From NCBI GenBank assembly GCA_027494055.1, contig JAOSJO010000022.1, forward strand, positions 124,001 through 188,000: a stretch of 64,000 bases of DNA, read 5' to 3'. The DNA comes from Anaerolineae bacterium (GTDB lineage Bacteria > Chloroflexota > Anaerolineae > Aggregatilineales > JAFGMM01). A program made the position numbers and the translations under genes. This document shows positions 58,075-64,000 of this stretch, piece after piece. The notes below the pieces were generated by a model. The model was given only the letters and a program-made list of their open reading frames with translations, was not told where the DNA came from and made no database searches. Positions within the stretch are counted from its first letter, which is position 1. The number at the start of each line of letters is the position of its first letter.

Positions 58075-58522
58075 ATGATGGTGAATTGGATTACAGACCA
58101 GGTTGCGCTCGCCGGCGGGGCGATCACCTCCGTTTCGTGGCCTGAGATCCAGCGGACGACCGGGATCGCGGCGGTGGTCAACCTGCGCGCCGAGCAGGAG
58201 GATCGCTTCAGCGCGCCGATGCCGCTGGCGTATCTGTGGTTGCCGGTAAAGGACCACACCGACCCGACGATTGCGCAACTCATGATGGCAGCGCAATTCA
58301 CAGACATGGCGGTCAAGGCAGGGCATAAGGTCCTCATTCACTGCATGATGGGGCTGGGCCGCTCGCGCACCGCCGCGTCGGCCTACCTGATCTTCACCGG
58401 CTTCTCGGTAGACGACGCCCTCCCTGATCGTGGAGGGCACGCTGGAACCGGACTACAAACCGGAACGCCGCGAAGTGCTGGAGCGATTCGCGGCGTTGAT
58501 CCGGGAGTTGAAACTCGCCTGA
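58075..58522 (+). CDS. Dual-specificity/Tyr phosphatase-like protein (frameshift near 58425)
   Basis: MVNWITDQVALAGGAITSVS then the active site VLIHCMMGLGRSRTAAS, the C-x5-R phosphatase loop. Asp of DHTDPTIAQ fits the general acid. One C is missing in the run after GACGCC (58420-58427); with it the end reads LIVEGTLEPDYKPERREVLE and FAALIRELKLA. It resembles cytoplasmic DSPs of the PTEN/kinase-associated type. The true stop is at 58522. Confidence 0.85.
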
Positions 58523-58571
58523 CGCCTCTGGCCTGCGCCGGGCCGAGGCACAGCCGGTTTACCCACATAGA

Positions 58572-59470
58572 ATGAATACACGAGAGCCAAAGCCTCTGTG
58601 GCCTGACGGCCAGGCAAAGCCGCGCGCCATGTCACGGCGCGGGTTCCTGCGCGCCTCGGCGCTGGGCGCGCTCGGCCTGAGCAGCACGGCGCTCGGCGGC
58701 GCGTTCTACACCACACGGGTGGAGCCGGAGTGGCTCAACGTGACGCGCGTGGCCTTCCCGGTACCCGGCCTCCCGCCGGCCTTCGACGGCTACACCATCG
58801 CGCAGATCAGCGACATCCACCTCGGCGACTGGATGACGCCCGCGCGCCTGCGGCACGTGATCGACGTCGCCCTCGACCTGGAGCCAGACCTGGCGGTCGC
58901 GACCGGCGATTTCGTCACGCGCCTCACCGCGCCAGTGCGCGCGACCATCGCGGAGGCGTTCGCGCGCTTCCGGGGGCGGGATGGGGGCATCGCCATCCTC
59001 GGCAACCACGATCACTGGACCCACGCGCCGACGGTGAGCGCGGCGCTCGTCGAGGCCGGGCTGACGCTGCTGCGCAACGCGCACCACGTGGTCGAACGGA
59101 GGGCGCGGCGCTCCACATCGCCGGGATCGACGACGTGTGGGAACGCCACCACGACCTCGACGCCGCGCTCGACGGCGTCCCCGACCGCGCGCCGGTGGTG
59201 CTCCTGGCGCACGAGCCGGACTTCGCCGACCAGGCCGCCGCCGATGGGCGCGTGCAGGTGCAGCTTTCAGGCCACAGCCACGGCGGGCAGGTGTACCTGC
59301 CGTTCATCGGGTCGCCCATTCTGCCCTACCTGGGGCAGAAATACCCGCGCGGGTACTACCGTGTCGGCGCGATGCACCTCTACACCAACGTCGGCGTCGG
59401 GATGATCCGCCCGCTCGTGCGCTTCCTCAACCGCCCGGAAGTCACGCTGGCGTCGCTCCACCCCGCCTGA
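58572..59470 (+). CDS. Tat-exported metallophosphoesterase (frameshift near 59100)
   Basis: SRRGFLRASALGALGLSSTA is a twin-arginine signal, starting at ATG 58572 or ATG 58629. The metallophosphoesterase motifs are ISDIHLGDWMTP (D-x-H), VATGDFVT (GD), AILGNHDHWTH (GNHD), LLAHEPDFAD and LSGHSHGGQVYLP (GHxH). A base (probably A) is missing near 59098-59102; the natural join is VETEGAALHIAGIDDVW. It is like the YkuE/YaeI group, which act on lipids or nucleotides in other bacteria. Confidence 0.88.
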
Positions 59471-59497
59471 CGCGCCGCGCTGCGCCCCACCCTCACC

Positions 59498-60433
59498 TTA
59501 CGGGGCCGCGTCCGCCTCCAGCGCGGCGGCCTGCTCCTCGCGCGAGGCGAGCAGGATGCCGGCCATGATGAGGACCGCGCCCACCGCCTGGACCAGCGTC
59601 GGCGCCTCGCCCAGTATCAGCAGCGCCAGCACCGCCGAGCCGACCGGCTCGCCCAGGGTCGCCACGGACACGAAGACCGCCGAGAGGTGCGCGAGCGCAT
59701 AGTTGAACGAGGAGTGGCCCATCAACTGCGGCACGACCGCGAGCAGGACCAGCCACAGGTACGTCTCCGGGGCGAAACCGACCGCCGGCAGGTCGGCCCC
59801 GGCGAGGTTGCCCACGAGCACGGCGGCCCACAGCGCGAGCGCCGCCGTGCCGTAGACCAGCCAGGTGTAGGGGATGACCGAGAGGCGCGCGCGCAGGCTG
59901 CGCCCGATGAGCCAGTACACGGCCACCGCCCACGCGCCCGCCAGCGCCAGGAAGTTGCCCCACAGGGCGTTATCGCCGCCGTCGTTCGTCCCGCCGCCGA
60001 CCGCGATCAACACCCCGCCCAGCAGGGTCAGCGCCAGCCCGGCCAGGGTCAGGCGGCGCAGCGGCTCGTTGAGGAGCCACGCCGCCGCCAGCGCCACCCA
60101 GAGCGGGCTGGTGGTCACCAGCACGACCGACGCCATCACCGTCGTGTAATCGAGCGACGAAATCCAGGCCGCGAAGTGCACCCCCAGGAACAGCCCCGAA
60201 AGCACCGCCCACCTGAGGTCGCGCCGCGTGACCCGCCGGAGCTCGCCCCGGTAGCGCGTGAGCGCCAGTGGGGTGATGATGAGCGTGGCGAAGGCCAGGC
60301 GGTAGGCGGCGATCACGAGCGAAGGCGCCTCGCGTTGCGCGTAGCGGATGAAGATCGAAGCGGTGGAGACGGCGCAAATCCCCACGGCGATCACGATGTA
60401 AGGCGCGATGTCGCGCACCGATCTTGCGCGCAT
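59498..60433 (-). CDS. EamA family (DMT) transporter
   Basis: Ten hydrophobic segments in two EamA repeats. The first has ISSLDYTTVMASVVLVTTSP and the second NYALAHLSAVFVSVATLGEP, both typical. ATG 60433 (MRARSVRDIAPYIVIAVGIC) is preferred to 60457 because GGAGAGGGGC precedes it. It exports or imports small metabolites; substrate unknown. Convergent with the metallophosphoesterase gene. Confidence 0.9.
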   Translation of the reverse strand: MRARSVRDIAPYIVIAVGICAVSTASIFIRYAQREAPSLVIAAYRLAFATLIITPLALTRYRGELRRVTRRDLRWAVLSGLFLGVHFAAWISSLDYTTVMASVVLVTTSPLWVALAAAWLLNEPLRRLTLAGLALTLLGGVLIAVGGGTNDGGDNALWGNFLALAGAWAVAVYWLIGRSLRARLSVIPYTWLVYGTAALALWAAVLVGNLAGADLPAVGFAPETYLWLVLLAVVPQLMGHSSFNYALAHLSAVFVSVATLGEPVGSAVLALLILGEAPTLVQAVGAVLIMAGILLASREEQAAALEADAAP

Positions 60434-60495
60434 TGCCCCTCTCCTACCCCGACGCACAGCGCGGGCGCACGATGGACACTCTCACACTTCCCACA

Positions 60496-61271
60496 TCAAT
60501 CCGGCTCGGACAGAAACGCCTGTACCTCGCGCACAAACAGGTCCGGCGCGGTGTCCATGGCGATGTGCTGCTGGCCGGCCAGCACCACGATCCGGCTGTC
60601 GGGCAGGGCAGCGTGCCACCGTTCAACGTTCGTCCGGGCAAACGCAGGGCTGTCCCCGCCCAGGAGCAGCAGCGTTGGCACGTGCAGATGCCTGAAGCGC
60701 TCAGGTTCGAGCTGATACGCCTCGGCGGCGCGGAACTCACGCGGTATCGTGTGCGCAGTGGCCACCCGCAGCGGGAATACCGGCGACGCCCTGAACTGTT
60801 CCAGCTCGTGCGGCGGCATCCGGACGAGTTCGCGCAGGAACGTGATCAAAGCCCCCTCGCGATCCCCGGCATCGAGCGCAGCCTGAATCCGATCCAGCGC
60901 CCCTCCGGGACGGGCACCGGCGGCGGTTCATACGCAATCAGGCGGCGGACGTGCGGCGTGAGCAGCGCCGCTTCGAGGGCGCAGAGCGCGCCGAAGGAAT
61001 GTCCCAGCAGGTTGACGCCCTCGCCAATCGCGTCCACGACGGCAGCAACGTCCTCGAACTCGCGCGCCATGGCGTAGCTTTCCGCGTCCCCGCTCTCGCC
61101 GCGCCCGCGCCGGTCAATGGCGTACACGGTGTAGCGCTGCGCAAGCGCCGGCGTGATCGCCGCCCAGCGGGCGTGTGATGCAATCGCGCCGTGAACCAGC
61201 ACCAGCGGCGGCCCTTCTCCATTTCGGTGATAGGCAATGGGTGTGCCATCTTGCGACCGGACCTTTTCCAT
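60496..61271 (-). CDS. Alpha/beta hydrolase (frameshift near 60900)
   Basis: ATG 61271 gives MEKVRSQDGTPIAYHRNGEG, then LVLVHGAIASHARW (oxyanion loop), GVNLLGHSFGALCALEAALL with the nucleophile Ser in GHSFG. One G is missing near 60901-60905; with it the join reads PEGALDRIQAALDAGDREGA. After it come LLLLGGDSPAF (acid Asp) and GQQHIAMDTAP (His). The cap has MPPHELEQFRASPVFP. Esterase, lactonase or similar; substrate unknown. Confidence 0.88.
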
Positions 61272-61497
61272 TTTGAACCCTATCTCCGACCCAATGGTCA
61301 GACTAAAGCTGTCCAGAGCGGGATGGCTCTGGCAGTCCAATACTAACATAACTACAGCCACGCCCCAATGCGCGCAGCGTTTCCTTCATATCGCGTCGAT
61401 CACAGGCGGCGCGGCAAAGTTGTCAATCGGGCGCCCGGCTGTCTATCATAGATAGATGTGTGTGTAGCGCGGCGTAAGCGAACACTGGAGGCGCTGT

Positions 61498-62010
61498 GTG
61501 AGCACGGCAACACAACAGACGTTTGCGCGGATACTGGGGCTGGGCGCGATCTGCGGCCTGCGGACCATGTCTGGCCCGGCGCTGCTGAGCGACCACCTCC
61601 GGCGCGGCCAGCCGCGCCAGCGCGGGCGGACGCCTCTCCGCTGGCTCGGCGCGCCGGGCGTGGCGGCGCTGCTTAAGGTGCTCGCCGCCGGCGAGCTACT
61701 GGCCGACAAGCTGCCCGGCGTGCCCGCGCGCATCGCGCCGCCGGCGCTGGCAGGGCGCGCCGCCTCCGGGGCGTTGGTCGGGGCCGCGCTGGCCGCGCTG
61801 GGCGGTCAGAGCCGCGTGGCGGGCGCAATCGCGGGCGGCGTGGCCGCGGTCGCCGGCGCGTTTGCCGGCTACCACGCCCGCCGCGCGCTGACACAGCGCC
61901 TTGGCGCGCCCGACCTGCCCATCGCGCTGCTTGAGGACGCCATCGCCGTCGTTGGCGGCCTGGGCCTGCTCCGCAGCGCGCCGCGCCCCGCCGCTGTTGC
62001 GGGCGGATAG
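61498..62010 (+). CDS. DUF4126 family membrane protein
   Basis: 170 residues from GTG 61498 after GGAGG. GLGAICGLRTMSGPALLSDH is typical for DUF4126, with three to four hydrophobic stretches (AALLKVLAAGELLADKLPG, ASGALVGAALAALGGQ, AIAVVGGLGLL). Function unknown; some members are known as Cyclase-like membrane proteins near isoprenoid genes, but nothing here supports that. Confidence 0.82.
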   Translation: MSTATQQTFARILGLGAICGLRTMSGPALLSDHLRRGQPRQRGRTPLRWLGAPGVAALLKVLAAGELLADKLPGVPARIAPPALAGRAASGALVGAALAALGGQSRVAGAIAGGVAAVAGAFAGYHARRALTQRLGAPDLPIALLEDAIAVVGGLGLLRSAPRPAAVAGG

Positions 62011-62054
62011 AAGTAAGGATCGTGTTTCGTGGTTTTAGCCAAAGGAAGGTAGAC

Positions 62055-63271
<1,217 letters not shown>

Positions 63272-63560
63272 CATGAAAGCGCCGGACCGGCGCACGCGGG
63301 CGCGGTCCTGGGCGCACTTTGAAGCAGGGCGGCGTATCGCACGAGTGTGACACCTCACCCCTGAGTTCCCCATCCACAAAAGTAGGGGCAAGGCATGCCT
63401 TGCCCCTACACACCCATTCTCCGCCAAGACTCAACCCTGTCCGCCCCAGAGCCATTTCATGAAGAGGGGGCCGGGGGTGAGGTGAAACAGGCCGGACATT
63501 CGCGGGCCACAAGCGCGCCTCCAAGATGGGGGGCGACGCGCTTTCTGATGCAACTTTAAC
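63272..63560. other. Intergenic region with repeat block C
   Basis: Block C: palindrome 63382-63409 (half GTAGGGGCAAGGCA) and a right flank (GCCAAGACTCAACCCTGTCC, CGCCCCAGAGCCATTTCATG) matching blocks A and B. No gene is supported. Confidence 0.75.
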
Positions 63561-63589
63561 TTGACAAAAACAGGAGTTTGATGTAGGTT
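63561..63589 (+). promoter_or_regulatory. Ferritin promoter
   Basis: Consensus TTGACA, a 17-base spacer and TAGGTT. The spacer ends in TG directly before the -10. Confidence 0.6.
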
Positions 63590-63606
63590 AAATTCGATCA
63601 ACTTAA
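63588..63606. promoter_or_regulatory. Candidate operator over the ferritin promoter
   Basis: TTAAATT, 5 bases, AACTTAA (6 of 7 symmetric) overlaps the end of the -10 element. Placement suits repression by an iron regulator of the DtxR/Fur kind; the sequence only loosely resembles known boxes. Confidence 0.35.
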
Positions 63607-63659
63607 TCAGAAATCCGCCGTGAGGTGCGACGGATCGCGCAGACAGAAAGGATCCCATC

Positions 63660-64000
63660 ATGCTGAAAGACGCCATGCAGAAGGCTCTGAACGAGCAGAT
63701 CAACGCCGAGCTGCACTCGGCCTACCTCTACCTGTCGGTGTCGGCTTACTTCGAGTCGACCAACCTCAGGGGCTTCGCCAACTGGATGCGCGTGCAGGCC
63801 CAGGAAGAGGTGGACCACGCGATGCGCTTCTACAGCTACGTCAACGACCGGGGCGGCGTGGTCACGCTGACCGCCATCGACGGCCCGGAGACCAAGTGGG
63901 CCTCCCCCCTCGCCGCGTTCGAGGGCGCGCTGGCGCACGAGCGGTACATCAGCGGGCGCATCAATGACCTCGTCGGGCTGGCGCGCAAAGAAAGCGACTA
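63660..64000 (+). CDS. ftnA: Ferritin, partial
   Basis: ATG 63660 (AAGGA upstream) starts MLKDAMQKALNEQINAELHS, with iron-ligand Glu17 of INAELHSAYLYLS and Glu50/His53 of QAQEEVDHAMRFY, as in bacterial FtnA-type non-haem ferritins that oxidise and store iron. AAFEGALAHERYISGRINDL is the expected continuation, with Glu94. The C-terminus is beyond the window. No heme-ligand Met is seen, against bacterioferritin. Confidence 0.92.
   Translation, partial: MLKDAMQKALNEQINAELHSAYLYLSVSAYFESTNLRGFANWMRVQAQEEVDHAMRFYSYVNDRGGVVTLTAIDGPETKWASPLAAFEGALAHERYISGRINDLVGLARKESD

Overview
The window is GC-rich bacterial chromosome. It has the look of Chloroflexota, probably class Anaerolineae: many lipoproteins and single-pass surface proteins with Thr/Pro 'TPT' linkers, SH3b and LysM modules, DUF2723 and GT-C type membrane proteins, WD40 protein, a HATPase kinase family with an unusual H-box, and families of dispersed palindromes. 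This placement is inference; there is no rRNA or other marker in the window.

Layout. 1-7.5 kb: end of a polytopic membrane protein, an ABC-F ATPase with an attenuator-like leader, citrate synthase, a phosphodiester-glycosidase lipoprotein, a nucleoside phosphorylase-like protein and a glycosidase-like protein. 8-17.3 kb: a run of clan GH-A-like surface proteins (three membrane/lipoproteins in tandem, a Gfo/Idh/MocA oxidoreductase, then one more). 17.3-21.5 kb: GT-C-like membrane protein, RNA 3'-phosphate cyclase (rtcA) and RNase Z, closely packed. 21.5-26 kb: Rrf2 regulator, rimO, and rplI - zinc-ribbon protein - rodZ. 26-31.4 kb: amino-acid-type binding protein, GyrI-like protein divergent from a WYL regulator, WD40 protein. 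31.4-34 kb: prfA-prmC-tsaC with ATGA overlaps. 34-40 kb: small CxxC protein, acetyltransferase, DUF2723 protein, response regulator, DUF3352 protein. 40-47 kb: ruvA, PqqD-like protein, several membrane and lipoproteins, a PstS-like protein, MFS transporter. 47-48 kb: decayed IS4-type transposase. 48-56 kb: TP-repeat LysM protein with a large pseudo-histidine kinase, then a LysM/M23 lipoprotein. 56-64 kb: FHA protein, anmK, dual-specificity phosphatase, Tat metallophosphoesterase, EamA transporter, alpha/beta hydrolase, DUF4126 protein, sorbosone-dehydrogenase-type protein, and the start of a ferritin.

A caution governs the whole annotation. About thirty genes or gene parts show single-base frameshifts, nearly all at runs of 4-6 G or C, and the protein is recovered in full in the next frame. 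This pattern fits residual sequencing error much better than gene decay, so I give these loci as whole genes with the frameshift position stated.

The most interesting items are: the ABC-F leader (promoter, hairpin terminator 34 nt before the start codon, and a possible competing stem); the HATPase kinase with Gln at the phospho-acceptor position, coupled to a LysM/TP-repeat surface protein; the GH-A-like surface cluster, one member of which carries a GH18-like domain lacking the catalytic Glu; a family of perfect palindromes, one type of which lies inside a membrane-protein gene; and an rtcA-rnz RNA-end-processing pair.
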